Positions 50,541 to 59,815 are shown, counted from the stretch's first letter. The stretch is 64,000 nt of DNA from Oscillospiraceae bacterium (GCA_004555865.1 SFJO01000012.1:5552-69551), one strand, 5' to 3'. Notes: generated by a model from the sequence alone, not told the origin. Numbers and translations: made by a program.

Positions 50541-51375
50541 ACGCAAAGCCTACAACCTGCTGCTTCCCATTGTGGTATATGCCGCCGCCGGGCTGACGGT
50601 GCTGCTGCTGGCCGGCATCATTGGCTACGTGCTGGTAAAGGGCCTGCCCAACGTGAGCATTTCGCTGCTCACCAGCGTTCCCAGTGTCATCCGCAACGTG
50701 AAAGGCATTCTGCCCTACATTCTGAACACCCTGTATGTGGTAATCCTGAGCGTTGCCATCGTGCTTCCCCTCGGCGTGGGCGCGGCCGTTTATCTGAACG
50801 AGTACGCCAAAAGCCACAAGCTCATTGCCCTCATCGAATACACCACCGAAACGCTGGCGGGCATTCCCAGCATCCTCTACGGCCTGGTGGGTATGCTGGT
50901 GTTCAACCAGAAGCTGAACCTGGGCGGCTGCCTGATCTCCGGCAGCCTGACGCTGGTTATCATGGTGCTGCCCACCATCATCCGCACCACCCAGGAAAGC
51001 CTGAAGACCGTGCCCCAGAGCTACCGCGAAGGCGCCCTTGGCCTGGGCGCCACCAAGTGGCACATTGTGCGCACGCTGGTGCTGCCATGCAGCCTGGATG
51101 GCATTGTCTCCGGCTGCATTCTGGCCGTAGGCCGCATTGTGGGTGAGAGCGCAGCCCTGCTGTTCACCGCCGGCACCGGCAAGGTGCTGGCCAGCAGCAT
51201 TGCCAAGGCCTACACCTCCAGCGGCGCGACCCTTTCCGTTGCACTGTACATGACCGTCAGCGAGGACGGCGATTTTGCGGTGGGCTACGCCATTGCCGCC
51301 GTGCTGATGGTGCTGGTGCTCTGCCTGAACGGTCTGGCCAAACTAGCCCGCAAGAAGTTAAAACGTGATATGTAA
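50530..51375 (+). CDS. pstA: Phosphate ABC transporter permease PstA
   Basis: The product has 281 residues and six membrane helices. GVGAAVYLNEYAKSHKL, LAGIPSILYGLVGMLVF and YREGALGLGATKWHIVRTLVLPC (EAA loop) are typical of PstA. The start overlaps the end of pstC, with GGAGGCAGCGAAG upstream. pstB follows after 17 bases. Confidence 0.95.
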   Translation: MSTKRKAYNLLLPIVVYAAAGLTVLLLAGIIGYVLVKGLPNVSISLLTSVPSVIRNVKGILPYILNTLYVVILSVAIVLPLGVGAAVYLNEYAKSHKLIALIEYTTETLAGIPSILYGLVGMLVFNQKLNLGGCLISGSLTLVIMVLPTIIRTTQESLKTVPQSYREGALGLGATKWHIVRTLVLPCSLDGIVSGCILAVGRIVGESAALLFTAGTGKVLASSIAKAYTSSGATLSVALYMTVSEDGDFAVGYAIAAVLMVLVLCLNGLAKLARKKLKRDM

Positions 51376-51392
51376 CCGGAGGAACGAGGATT

Positions 51393-52157
51393 ATGGAAAC
51401 TCCCATTCTACAAACCAAAGACCTGAAGCTGTATTACGGCAATTTTCAGGCCCTGAAGGGCATCAGCATGTCCATTCAGGAAAAGACCATCACTGCCTTC
51501 ATCGGCCCCTCCGGCTGCGGCAAATCCACCTTTTTGAAGGTGCTGAACCGAATGAACGACCCGGAGCTGGTGCCCGGGCTGCACATTGAGGGCGAAGCGC
51601 TGTACCGCGGCATGAACCTGCTGGACAAGAGCGTGGACGTGACCGCCCTGCGCAAGAAAATCGGCATGGTGTTCCAGAAGGCCAATCCCTTCCCCATGAG
51701 CATTTACGACAACATTGCCTACGGCCCCCGCCTGCACGGCGTGCGCAGCAAGGCGCAGCTGGATGAGCTGGTGGAAAAAAGCCTGCGCGGCGCGGCCATC
51801 TGGGACGAGGTAAAGGACCGGCTGAAGAAGAGTGCGCTGGGGCTTTCCGGCGGCCAGCAGCAGCGCCTGTGCATCGCCCGCGCCCTGGCTGTGGAGCCGG
51901 ACGTGCTGCTGATGGACGAGCCAACCAGCGCCCTGGACCCCGGCAGCACCATGCGCATTGAAGAGCTGATGAGCGAGCTGAAGGAAAAGTACACAGTGGT
52001 GATCGTGACCCACAATATGCAGCAGGCCGCCCGCATCAGCGATGAGACCGCGTTCTTCCTGCTGGGTGAGATGATCGAGAAGGGCCCCACTGAGGAGATT
52101 TTCTCCCGCCCGAAGGACAAGCGCACCGAAGATTACATCACCGGCCGCTTCGGCTGA
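51393..52157 (+). CDS. pstB: Phosphate ABC transporter ATPase PstB
   Basis: The product has 254 residues. Walker A GPSGCGKST, Q-loop FQKANPFPMSIYDNIAYGPR (diagnostic of PstB), signature LSGGQQQRLCIAR, Walker B VLLMDEPTSALDP and H-loop THNMQQAAR are present. It drives high-affinity phosphate uptake. GGAGGAACGAGG precedes the ATG. Confidence 0.97.
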   Translation: METPILQTKDLKLYYGNFQALKGISMSIQEKTITAFIGPSGCGKSTFLKVLNRMNDPELVPGLHIEGEALYRGMNLLDKSVDVTALRKKIGMVFQKANPFPMSIYDNIAYGPRLHGVRSKAQLDELVEKSLRGAAIWDEVKDRLKKSALGLSGGQQQRLCIARALAVEPDVLLMDEPTSALDPGSTMRIEELMSELKEKYTVVIVTHNMQQAARISDETAFFLLGEMIEKGPTEEIFSRPKDKRTEDYITGRFG

Positions 52158-52174
52158 GAAATGGGAGGTTTTTC

Positions 52175-52831
52175 ATGAAACTGCGGGAAAAATACGACAA
52201 CGACCTGGTACGGCTGAAAGAGTCCGTGCGGGCCATGGGGCAGAGCGTGCAGAACGCCCTGCGTGATGCGGTGGCCACGCTGACCAGTCACGATGCGGCA
52301 AGCGCCCGCCGCGTCATCGAGAACGACCGGGCTTTGGACGAGCAAGAGCGGGACATTGAGCACCTGTGCATGACCCTGCTTTTGCGCCAGCAGCCCATTG
52401 CCAGCGACCTGCGTAAGGTAAGCAGCTCGCTGAAGATGGTCACAGACTTGGAGCGCATGGGCGACAATGCGGCCGACATTGCGGAGATTGGCCTGTATCT
52501 GCCCGCCGAGGCCCCCCTGCCCCAGGTGCTGACCGACATGGCCGGCCAAGCCCTCGCCATGGAGCAGGCCGCTCTGGATGCCTTCCTGAAGGGCAGCCTG
52601 GAGAACGCCAAGCAGGTGATCGCCATGGACGACAAGCAGGACGACCTGTTCAACACCGCCAAGAAGGAGCTGGCCCAGCGCCTGGCCAAGAACCCCGAGG
52701 ATGCGGATGATGTGCTGGATCTGCTCATGATTGCCAAATACCTGGAGCGGCTGAGCGACCACTCGGTAAACGTTGCCGAATGGACCATCTTCTGCCAGAC
52801 GGGGCTGTACAAAGGCCAGCAGATCGTTTGA
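52175..52831 (+). CDS. phoU: Phosphate signalling protein PhoU
   Basis: The product has 218 residues made of two three-helix bundles. Each carries the metal-binding E/DxxxD pattern (VTDLERMGDNAADIAE and LMIAKYLERLSDHSVNVAEW). PhoU represses pho signalling when phosphate is abundant by linking PstB and the sensor kinase. No phoR/phoB pair is encoded in this window. It is the last gene of the operon, followed by a strong terminator. Confidence 0.95.
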   Translation: MKLREKYDNDLVRLKESVRAMGQSVQNALRDAVATLTSHDAASARRVIENDRALDEQERDIEHLCMTLLLRQQPIASDLRKVSSSLKMVTDLERMGDNAADIAEIGLYLPAEAPLPQVLTDMAGQALAMEQAALDAFLKGSLENAKQVIAMDDKQDDLFNTAKKELAQRLAKNPEDADDVLDLLMIAKYLERLSDHSVNVAEWTIFCQTGLYKGQQIV

Positions 52832-52881
52832 TTTCGAGTGCGTTTGCCGCACACTCTTCCATAGATCGCAGATCAGCAAAT

Positions 52882-52926
52882 AAAGGGACTCCCCGCACAG
52901 CCCGGCTGTGTGGGGAGTCCCTTTTG
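52882..52926. terminator. Terminator of the pst-phoU operon
   Basis: AAAGGGACTCCCC...GGGGAGTCCCTTTT with an inner GCACAGCC/GGCTGTGT helix forms a nearly perfect 21-bp stem with T-run on the + strand. Confidence 0.9.
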
Positions 52927-52969
52927 TGTAAGCAAGTGGGTGCTGCAAGTAAACGGCGGCGGCAGGAGC

Positions 52970-52987
52970 CTTCCCCTCGAGGGGAAG
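52970..52987. repeat. 18-bp perfect palindrome
   Basis: CTTCCCCTCGAGGGGAAG lies in the 225-base gap between the convergent phoU and ppk genes, 20 bases before the ppk terminator hairpin, which repeats the GGCTTCCC/GGGAAGCC word. The two may be parts of one dispersed intergenic repeat. Confidence 0.45.
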
Positions 52988-53005
52988 CCAAACTCTCCGA
53001 AACAG

Positions 53006-53035
53006 AAACGGCTTCCCTTTGCAGGGAAGCCGTTT
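53006..53035 (-). terminator. Terminator of ppk
   Basis: Perfect 13-bp arms AAACGGCTTCCCT (53006-53018) and AGGGAAGCCGTTT (53023-53035) lie just after the ppk stop, followed by a short T-rich stretch in the leftward direction. Confidence 0.75.
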
Positions 53036-53057
53036 CATGGAGATCTCAGCAGGGTTC

Positions 53058-55199
53058 TCAGCCCTTGCCGAAGGCCCCCAGCAAGCGGGCCAGGAAGCCC
53101 TGCTTCGGGGCGGCGGGGGCGCGGCGGCGGGCGGCGGCCGCCGGGGCCGTCACCTGCCAGTTGTTGGCAAAGTAGTTGTACATCATCATCTGGCTGTCAA
53201 TGCGCCGCTCCCCTTCTTTGGGTTTCACGCGGGCATAGCTGCCGTCCGGCTTCATCTCGCGGGCGTTCACATTGTCGTCCAGCTGCATCTGAAGCACACC
53301 CATCAGACGCTTGACCAGGGCTGGGTCGTGAATGCGCACACCCACCTCCACGCGGCGCTCGGTGTTGCGGGTCAAAAAGTCGCCCGAGGCAATGTACATC
53401 CGCACGTCCTCTCCCTCACCGAAGGAGTAGATGCGGGAATGCTCCAGATAGCGGCCCACGATGCTGCGCACGTGCAGATTCTCGGTGGCGCCGGGGACCC
53501 CGGCCCGCACGCAGCAGATGCCGCGCACGATCATGTCGATGTGCACCCCGGCACAGGACGCCTCCGACAGCTTCTCAATGATCTCCCGGTCGCTCACCGA
53601 GTTGTTCTTCAGCACAATGCGGGCGGGGCGGCCACAGCGGGCGGCCTCGATCTCCTGCTCCATCTCCTTGAGCAGCACGCTCTTGAAGCACAGGGGAGCC
53701 ACCAGCAGGTCGTTGGTGGTGGGGGTCAGGCGTTCCACCGCCAGGTTGTTGAACACGGCGGCCGCTTCCTCGCCAATGGAGGAATTGGAGGTGATGAAGG
53801 ACAGGTCCGTGTACTGCTCGCTGGTTTTTTCGTTGTAGTTACCGGTGCCGATCTGGGTGATGTAGCTGTATTTCGGGCCTTTTTTGCGGGTAATGAGGGT
53901 CAGCTTGGAGTGCACCTTGTAGTCGTCAAAGCCGTAAATCACGGTGCAGCCCGCCTTTTCCAGCTGCTTGGACCAGTCGATGTTGTTCTGCTCGTCAAAG
54001 CGGGCGCGCAGCTCCACCACTGTGACCACTTCCTTGCCATTCTCGGCGGCGGCGGTAAGGGCCTCCACGATCTTGGACTCCCGGGCCATTCGGTACAGCG
54101 TCATCTTAATGCTCACCACATCCGGGTCTGCGGCGGCCTTTTCCAGCATCCCGATGAAGGGCTTCATGCTCTGGTAGGGGTAAGCCAGCAGCACATCGTG
54201 GCGCTGCACCTCCTCCGTCAGATCGTACTCAGGCGGGGGCAGCATGGGCCGGGCTTCCGGGTAGCACAGCTCGCTGTGGCCGTCTGCCGCAAGCCGGGCC
54301 GCCAGCTTAAACATGCAACTCAGATCCAGCGGGCTTGCCTGCGTAAAGCACTGCACCGCGGGCAGCACCAGCTTTTCGCACAAAAACTTGCTCATCTCCG
54401 GCGTAACCGTGGGGCTGAACTGTAGGCGCACCGCCGCCAGCTTGCGGCGTTTTTTCAGCAGCTCGCTCATCACTTCGCGGTAGTCGATGTCATGGTCCAT
54501 CATGGCCTCTTCCACCGTCAGGTCCGCGTTGCGGGTCACCCGGAACAGACAGGCCTTCTGGACGCTTTCGCCCTCGAATGCCTGGGAGGCAAAATGCAGG
54601 ATCAGCTCTTCCACCAGGCCGTAGCAGAGGTTGTCGCCCTCTTTCAGGTACAGCAGGCGCTCAAACTGGCTGCTGATGGGCAGAATGCCCATGCAGCTGC
54701 TCTCTTTCAGCTGGGCGCACAGGTAAATTTCCTGATTGCGCAGGAAGGGGAACGGATGGCGGTGATCCACCACCTGCGGCGAAAGCACCGGCTTGATCTC
54801 CTTCTGGAAGTACTTCTTCCAGAAATGCTCCTGCTCCTTGTTCAGCTTTTCAAAATTCAGGCGCTTGTAGCCCTGCTCTTCCAGGGCCGCCGCCAGCTTG
54901 TTCACGATTTTGTCGCACTGCTCCTGCAGAGCCGCCACCTTGGGCATGATGGCGGCCAGCTGCTGCTGGGGGGTCATGTGGGTTTTATTCTCGGTTTTAT
55001 CCTGCTTCAGCAGGGTCTGATCGTACAGCGAGCCGACCCGGACCATGAAAAATTCGTCCAGATTGCTGCCGTAGATCCCGGCAAACTTCAGCTGCTCGGC
55101 CAGCGGGACGTTCTTGTCCTTGGCGAGGGCCAGCACCCGCTGGTCAAAATCCAGCCAGCTCAGTTCTCGGTTGATGAAAATATCCTGTTTTTCCTGCAC
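53058..55199 (-). CDS. ppk1: Polyphosphate kinase 1
   Basis: The product has 713 residues, the usual length. N-terminal domain INRELSWLDFDQRVL, the middle domain, and the two phospholipase-D-like halves: KVHSKLTLITRK (the autophosphorylated His) and HSRIYSFGEG (second catalytic His), with YITQIGTGNYNEKT between. It makes polyphosphate from ATP reversibly. The start is GTG at 55199 with AAGGAG seven bases upstream. It converges on pstSCAB-phoU, joining phosphate import and storage. It ends in an Ala/Arg-rich tail. Confidence 0.96.
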   Translation of the reverse strand: MQEKQDIFINRELSWLDFDQRVLALAKDKNVPLAEQLKFAGIYGSNLDEFFMVRVGSLYDQTLLKQDKTENKTHMTPQQQLAAIMPKVAALQEQCDKIVNKLAAALEEQGYKRLNFEKLNKEQEHFWKKYFQKEIKPVLSPQVVDHRHPFPFLRNQEIYLCAQLKESSCMGILPISSQFERLLYLKEGDNLCYGLVEELILHFASQAFEGESVQKACLFRVTRNADLTVEEAMMDHDIDYREVMSELLKKRRKLAAVRLQFSPTVTPEMSKFLCEKLVLPAVQCFTQASPLDLSCMFKLAARLAADGHSELCYPEARPMLPPPEYDLTEEVQRHDVLLAYPYQSMKPFIGMLEKAAADPDVVSIKMTLYRMARESKIVEALTAAAENGKEVVTVVELRARFDEQNNIDWSKQLEKAGCTVIYGFDDYKVHSKLTLITRKKGPKYSYITQIGTGNYNEKTSEQYTDLSFITSNSSIGEEAAAVFNNLAVERLTPTTNDLLVAPLCFKSVLLKEMEQEIEAARCGRPARIVLKNNSVSDREIIEKLSEASCAGVHIDMIVRGICCVRAGVPGATENLHVRSIVGRYLEHSRIYSFGEGEDVRMYIASGDFLTRNTERRVEVGVRIHDPALVKRLMGVLQMQLDDNVNAREMKPDGSYARVKPKEGERRIDSQMMMYNYFANNWQVTAPAAAARRRAPAAPKQGFLARLLGAFGKG

Positions 55200-55270
55200 G
55201 CTGCTTCTCCTTTTCCGCCCCGGGCGGGGCGCTCAACGTGCGCCTTACAAACCAGCGCACTGCTGTTTAT

Positions 55271-55299
55271 ATTATATCGAATCGCCGAACCCTTGTAAA
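55271..55299 (-). promoter_or_regulatory. Promoter of ppk
   Basis: TTTACA (55299-55294), 17 bases, TATAAT (55276-55271). Confidence 0.78.
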
Positions 55300-55423
55300 C
55301 GCAGCAGATTGTAAAATTCTCTATCCAAAGCGAGAAAATCGGCCGGAAAACGCGCGCCTTCCGCACGTGTTCCGACCGATTTTTATGGTTTTGGGCTGCC
55401 GGCTTCCGGGTCCGCGAACCGGT

Positions 55424-56938
55424 TCAATTCATAAACGCTGCACCCTCGGAAGGAACCTGCCAGATCCACCGGCCGTCCAGGTCGCGCAGGCCCATCACGT
55501 CGCCGTCAATGCACCACAGGCCGTTCTCCGCCTCGCTGTAGGTCAGCTGGTCGCCTTCCATCCATAATGTGCCGTCCTCTTTTGCCAGATACATGCGCCG
55601 GGTTCGTCCGGTCTCGCTGTCCCGGTCCAGGGTCAGCCACAGGCCCTGCTTTTCCAGCGCTTCGCAGTAGCTCACATCCTGTCCGTTCAGGGCCGTCCGG
55701 CTGCCATTGCTGCGCAGCACAAAAATCTCCCCCTCCGGTTTGATGCAGACCAGATACGGGGTCCGCGCACAGCCGCGCGGGGTGCTGTATGGGTAATTGC
55801 TCACATTCTCCGTCACCAGCACCTCGTTCCCGTCCGGGGCCAGCACATGCACCGGGGCGTCGTAGCGGTTCACATCCACCGGCTCCTGATACCAGGCGCT
55901 GCCGTCCTCAAACACGCCGGCCATGGCGGATTCATAGACGCCGGTGGGGCACTCCAGATAAAATGCTCCCCAGGTCATGGTATCGTCCTGATAGATCTTC
56001 ACTCGGTCGCTGTAAAACTGGTACCGGTGGGTGGTGTCGCTTTCCTCGATCCGGCCGCTGACGGCATCCAGCACAGAATACCGCTCGCCATCACTGCTCA
56101 GCAGCGCCTGCCCGTCGTTCAGAATGCGGTACACCGGCTGCTCGCTCACCTTTTCGCCGTTCGGGCCGTACAGATAAGGCTGCGCGTCCGCGCCTTCCAT
56201 GCGCACCGCATAGCCCTCGGGCCAACGGTTCTGCTGCAGTGCCTCCCGGTAATCCTTGACCTGTTCAATGTCGTGGTAATCCGTGTCCGGCAGGGTGGCC
56301 AGCACGTTCAATTCCGCGTCCACCTGCTCGGCCCGGTCGCCGTAGAACAGGTAATACTCCCCGTCCCGCACCATATAATTTCGCACCCCCAGGCAGCTGG
56401 TGCTGCCGGTGTCCAGATCATAGAAGCAGTCGTAGATCATGTCGGCGCTGGGCTGCACCCACTCGCCGCACAACAAAAGAAGCTGCCGCCCCGCCACCGC
56501 GGTGGGGATGGCCCCCTTCTGCTCCAGCAGCTGGGTACCGTCTGCATCGTACACCGTATAGTGATTGTCTGCATTGCCCTCATAGTTCCATGTATCCGAC
56601 ACCACAAACAGGTCGGGGGCGTCCGGCTGCCAGTTCCTCAGTACATACACGTCCCCGCCCTCGGTGCGGAACACCTCCTGCCCGGCCCGCAGCACCCGCC
56701 ACACCGCGGGGTCCTGCTCCTTCCCGGGGAGGCAGCTGCCGTATGCCAGATTCTGGCTGCTGGCAACGACCAGGCGGTTCGGGTCATCCGCCGCCTGCCC
56801 GGAAGCATCTGCGGGGCTTTGGGGCGGCTGGGCCGCACTCTCTGAAGGGGCTTCGGCCTGCCCGCAGCCGCACAGCAGTGCCAGAGCCAGGACGCACAGG
56901 GCCGCCGCCAGCCGATGCGGTACAAACGAATGGTTCAT
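55424..56938 (-). CDS. Large lipoprotein of unknown function, probably beta-propeller-like
   Basis: The product has 504 residues. It has a lipoprotein signal peptide (LALLCGC, C25) and a Ser/Gln/Pro/Asp linker. The rest is rich in aromatic beta-strand patterns such as TVYDADGTQLL, YSVLDAVSGRIEES, HVLAPDGNEVLV and MYLAKEDGTLWM, suggesting a beta-propeller or WG-repeat-like surface protein. I recognise no named family. It is exported and membrane-anchored by inference. GAGAGGAGAATCCT precedes the ATG at 56938. It is monocistronic between ppk and metK. Confidence 0.8.
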   Translation of the reverse strand: MNHSFVPHRLAAALCVLALALLCGCGQAEAPSESAAQPPQSPADASGQAADDPNRLVVASSQNLAYGSCLPGKEQDPAVWRVLRAGQEVFRTEGGDVYVLRNWQPDAPDLFVVSDTWNYEGNADNHYTVYDADGTQLLEQKGAIPTAVAGRQLLLLCGEWVQPSADMIYDCFYDLDTGSTSCLGVRNYMVRDGEYYLFYGDRAEQVDAELNVLATLPDTDYHDIEQVKDYREALQQNRWPEGYAVRMEGADAQPYLYGPNGEKVSEQPVYRILNDGQALLSSDGERYSVLDAVSGRIEESDTTHRYQFYSDRVKIYQDDTMTWGAFYLECPTGVYESAMAGVFEDGSAWYQEPVDVNRYDAPVHVLAPDGNEVLVTENVSNYPYSTPRGCARTPYLVCIKPEGEIFVLRSNGSRTALNGQDVSYCEALEKQGLWLTLDRDSETGRTRRMYLAKEDGTLWMEGDQLTYSEAENGLWCIDGDVMGLRDLDGRWIWQVPSEGAAFMN

Positions 56939-57207
56939 AGGATTCTCCTCTCCCGGCCCGCCGCCCAAGCGCCCGGGCAGGCCGCCGTCTCCGTTTCGGG
57001 GGAACCGTTTTCATCGGCGGGGCCGCTGCCTATGCGGCCTTCTGCCGTGTGAAAGCCGGAACCGCTTTTCCTGATTCCTTTCATCCATCATACCAGATTC
57101 CCGGCGCAATGGATACGAATGGGGGCAAATTCTTTTTTCGCCGAGAACAGTGTATCAAAAAACCCCATCAAAACTGCATCATTCCGGGGCCGTCACCGCT
57201 GCGCCGC

Positions 57208-57258
57208 AAAAAAGAAGCAGGCGGACGCCCCGGTGTGTTCCGGATGCATCCGCCTGCT
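57208..57258 (-). terminator. Terminator of metK
   Basis: In the leftward direction, GCAGGCGGA pairs with TCCGCCTGC across a loop holding a second helix (CATCCGG/CCGGGGCG-like), followed by T-rich TTCTTTTTT. Confidence 0.82.
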
Positions 57259-57270
57259 CGGCAAATCATT

Positions 57271-58419
57271 TCAGGCTTCCAGGGCTGCCTTCAGCTCGTC
57301 CGCCTTGTTGGTCTTTTCCCAGGCCACGCCCAGATCCTCACGGCCCATGTGGCCGTAGGCAGCGGTGGCGCGATAGATGGGCTTGCGCAGATCCAGCGCC
57401 CGGATGATGGCAGCGGGGCGCAGATCGAACACCTTTTCCACCGCCTGTTCAATGCGCTCGTCCTCCACCTTGCCGGTGCCGAAGGTATCCACCAGAATGG
57501 ACACAGGCTCGGCCACGCCGATGGCGTAGGCCAGCTCCACCTCGCACTTGCTGGCAATGCCGGCGGCCACGATGTTCTTGGCCACCCAGCGGGCTGCATA
57601 GGCGGCGCTGCGGTCCACCTTACTGGGGTCCTTGCCGCTGAAGGCACCGCCGCCGTGGCGGGCATAGCCGCCGTAGGTATCCACAATGATCTTGCGGCCG
57701 GTCAGGCCGGAGTCGCCCTGCGGGCCGCCCACCACAAAGCGGCCGGTGGGGTTGATGAAGTACTTGGTGTTCTCGTCCAGCAACTGGGCAGGGATGACCT
57801 GACAGATGACATTCTCCATGATGTCGGCACGCAGCTGCTCAGTGCTGACCTCCGGGCCGTGCTGGCTGGAGATGACCACCGTATCCACCCGAACGGGCTT
57901 GCCGTCGTCGTATTCCACAGTCACCTGGCTCTTGCCGTCGGGGCGCAGATAGGCCAGCTTGCCGCTCTTGCGCACAGCCGTCAGCTGCTTGGCCAGCTTG
58001 TGGGCCAGGCTGATGGGCAGGGGCATCAGTTCGGGGGTCTCGTCGCAGGCAAACCCGAACATCATGCCCTGGTCGCCGGCGCCGCCCACCTCATCGTTGG
58101 TACCCAGCGCAATGTCGGGGCTCTGCTCGTCAATGTTGGTGATCACGGCGCAGGTGTCGGCGTCAAAGCCATACTTGGCGCGGGTATAGCCGATGTCCCG
58201 GATCACATTGCGGGCCACGCCGGCAATGTCCACATAGCACTGGGTGGTGATCTCACCCATGATGTGCACCAGACCGGTGGAGCAGGTAGTCTCGCAGGCC
58301 ACGCGGGCGTCGGGGTCCTGGGCCAGAATGGCATCCAGCACGGCATCGCTGATCTGGTCGCAGATCTTATCGGGATGCCCCTCGGTGACGGACTCGGACG
58401 TAAACAGATACTTTGACAT
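57271..58419 (-). CDS. metK: S-adenosylmethionine synthetase
   Basis: The product has 382 residues. The start SKYLFTSESVTEGHPDKICDQ, the metal motif GAGDQGMMFG and the P-loop-like GGGAFSGKDPSKVDRSAAY are all conserved. It makes SAM from ATP and methionine. The ATG at 58419 follows AAGGAGGCAAC. The gene is preceded by a SAM-I riboswitch and terminator, giving feedback by its own product. The longer open frame upstream is the translated riboswitch and is rejected. Confidence 0.97.
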   Translation of the reverse strand: MSKYLFTSESVTEGHPDKICDQISDAVLDAILAQDPDARVACETTCSTGLVHIMGEITTQCYVDIAGVARNVIRDIGYTRAKYGFDADTCAVITNIDEQSPDIALGTNDEVGGAGDQGMMFGFACDETPELMPLPISLAHKLAKQLTAVRKSGKLAYLRPDGKSQVTVEYDDGKPVRVDTVVISSQHGPEVSTEQLRADIMENVICQVIPAQLLDENTKYFINPTGRFVVGGPQGDSGLTGRKIIVDTYGGYARHGGGAFSGKDPSKVDRSAAYAARWVAKNIVAAGIASKCEVELAYAIGVAEPVSILVDTFGTGKVEDERIEQAVEKVFDLRPAAIIRALDLRKPIYRATAAYGHMGREDLGVAWEKTNKADELKAALEA

Positions 58420-58507
58420 TTTGTTGCCTCCTTTGGCGTGCGCCGGGCCTTTGCATTGTGCCGCCCGGCTTGCGTGAATGATGGAACCAGAAAGACAACT
58501 TGCCGGA

Positions 58508-58544
58508 AACAAAAGGCGCTCAGAACCCGAAAGTTCTGAGCGCC
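58508..58544 (-). terminator. Terminator of the SAM riboswitch
   Basis: GGCGCTCAGAAC pairs perfectly with GTTCTGAGCGCC around a six-base loop, followed in the leftward direction by TTTTGTTT. Confidence 0.9.
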
Positions 58545-58549
58545 GCACG

Positions 58550-58648
58550 CTTATCTCTCGGTTTCCCGCAGGATTTGGCACCTTACATTCTAAAAAATGC
58601 AGGTTGTCGGGCTTCACAGGGCCTGTTCCCTCTGCCGCTCTTGATAAG
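58550..58648 (-). ncRNA. SAM-I riboswitch (S box)
   Basis: Reading leftward: CTTATCAAGAGCGGCAGAGG, AACAGGCCCTGTGAAGCCC, GACAACC, AAGGTGCCAAATCCTG and the closing GAAACCGAGAGATAAG. These are the S-box elements in the right order, with P1 formed by CTTATC/GATAAG. It controls metK, so high SAM should cause termination. Confidence 0.95.
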
Positions 58649-58670
58649 TTGTTATTCTGTTGTATTGTTT

Positions 58671-58699
58671 ATATTAGCACGGAGATTTTGCCTTGTCAA
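58671..58699 (-). promoter_or_regulatory. Promoter of metK
   Basis: TTGACA (58699-58694), 17 bases, TAATAT (58676-58671), about 25 bases upstream of the S box. Confidence 0.82.
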
Positions 58700-58736
58700 G
58701 GCCATTTTCGGCGAAAATTTGTCTCATTCCGCCCGA

Positions 58737-59333
58737 TCAGCGGCGGCCGTGCAGCACGGGAGACAGGGGCTTGTACACCAGGAAGGTAAGTGCCACATCC
58801 AGCATGCCCTTAAAGAAGGTAAAGGGCAGGTTGAAGATGACCAGCGCCTTCAGCAGGCTGTCGGTGCCGGGCAGGATGGCATTGTACATTCCCAGAATGG
58901 CGTCCATCGGCAGACCGTACACGTTCACGTACATGGGGTAGGTGACGAAGTAGTTCAGCGGCAGGCTGAACAGCGCCATCACCGCCGCGCCGATGAGCGC
59001 CCCCACGAAGGCCATCTTCCGGTTCTTCTTGTACTGATACAGCAGGCCGGCCGGAATGACAAAGCTGGCGCCCAGCAGGAAGTTGCACAGTTCGCCCACG
59101 CCGCCGGTGGAGCCGTGAAACAGCAGGTTAAACAGGTTTTTAATCAGGCAGACGGCCATGCCGCTGACGGGGCCAAGGCTGTACGCCGCCAGCAGGGCCG
59201 GCAGCTCCGACACGTCCAGCTTGATGAAGCTGGGCACAATGGGAATGCTGAAATCCAGGAACATCAGCACGGTGGCCACGGCCGCCAGCATGGCAGTCAC
59301 ACTCAGTTTGCGGGTTTTGCTTTGTACCATCAT
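58737..59333 (-). CDS. ribU: Riboflavin ECF transporter S component RibU
   Basis: The product has 198 residues and six membrane helices. The N-terminal AMLAAVATVLMFLDFSIPIVPSFIKLDVSELPALLAAYSLGP matches RibU, the substrate-binding S subunit that docks with shared EcfAA'T modules encoded elsewhere. The FMN riboswitch upstream confirms riboflavin uptake. The ATG at 59333 follows GGGAGGAATTGATT; a TTG two codons earlier overlaps that spacing. Confidence 0.93.
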   Translation of the reverse strand: MMVQSKTRKLSVTAMLAAVATVLMFLDFSIPIVPSFIKLDVSELPALLAAYSLGPVSGMAVCLIKNLFNLLFHGSTGGVGELCNFLLGASFVIPAGLLYQYKKNRKMAFVGALIGAAVMALFSLPLNYFVTYPMYVNVYGLPMDAILGMYNAILPGTDSLLKALVIFNLPFTFFKGMLDVALTFLVYKPLSPVLHGRR

Positions 59334-59491
59334 AATCAATTCCTCCCGGGCGGTTCGCCCTGTTCAAAGTTTGCAGCAACTCCATGCAGCCCCGTTTACC
59401 TTGAGCCTTTTTGCGCCGCCGGCGCTGCATGGCCTTGCTCTTGCGAAAGCCCGTTGCGGATTTTTCAGGATACACACAGGCAGGAGGACAA

Positions 59492-59534
59492 ACAAAAGCG
59501 CCCTTTTTCATACCAGCAGGCAGAAAAAGGGCGC
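59492..59534 (-). terminator. Terminator of the FMN riboswitch
   Basis: GCGCCCTTTTTC pairs with GAAAAAGGGCGC around a 13-base loop, followed in the leftward direction by TTTTGTTT. Confidence 0.88.
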
Positions 59535-59560
59535 ACGTGCAGTTTCTCTTACTGTCGTTT

Positions 59561-59670
59561 CTTTCATCCGGACTATACCGTCGGCCCTGGAGTCTCACCA
59601 GATCAGCACCTGCTATAAGCAGGTGGTCGCGGGCTATACCGCCGGTGGGGAATTTCACCCCGCCCTGAAA
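59561..59670 (-). ncRNA. FMN riboswitch (RFN element)
   Basis: Reading leftward: CAGGGCGGGGTGAAATTCCCC, ACCGGCGGTATAGCCCGCGA, a variable hairpin, GATCTGGTGAGACTCCAGGG, CCGACGGTATAGTCCGGATG and AAAG. This is the complete conserved RFN order. FMN should terminate transcription of ribU. Confidence 0.95.
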
Positions 59671-59687
59671 CAGACTTTCTGGCTATC

Positions 59688-59716
59688 ATTATAGCGGCCC
59701 CTATCCGGTTTTGCAA
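59688..59716 (-). promoter_or_regulatory. Promoter of ribU
   Basis: TTGCAA (59716-59711), 17 bases, TATAAT (59693-59688), directly upstream of the RFN element. Confidence 0.8.
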
Positions 59717-59815
59717 GCCCATTTTGTGATTTTTTTAGCAAATTCTTCTGTACGGCCGGCCGCCCCCATTTGACTGAAATTTCGTCCGAATTTTATGACT
59801 TTTTGTTGTTTTCGT

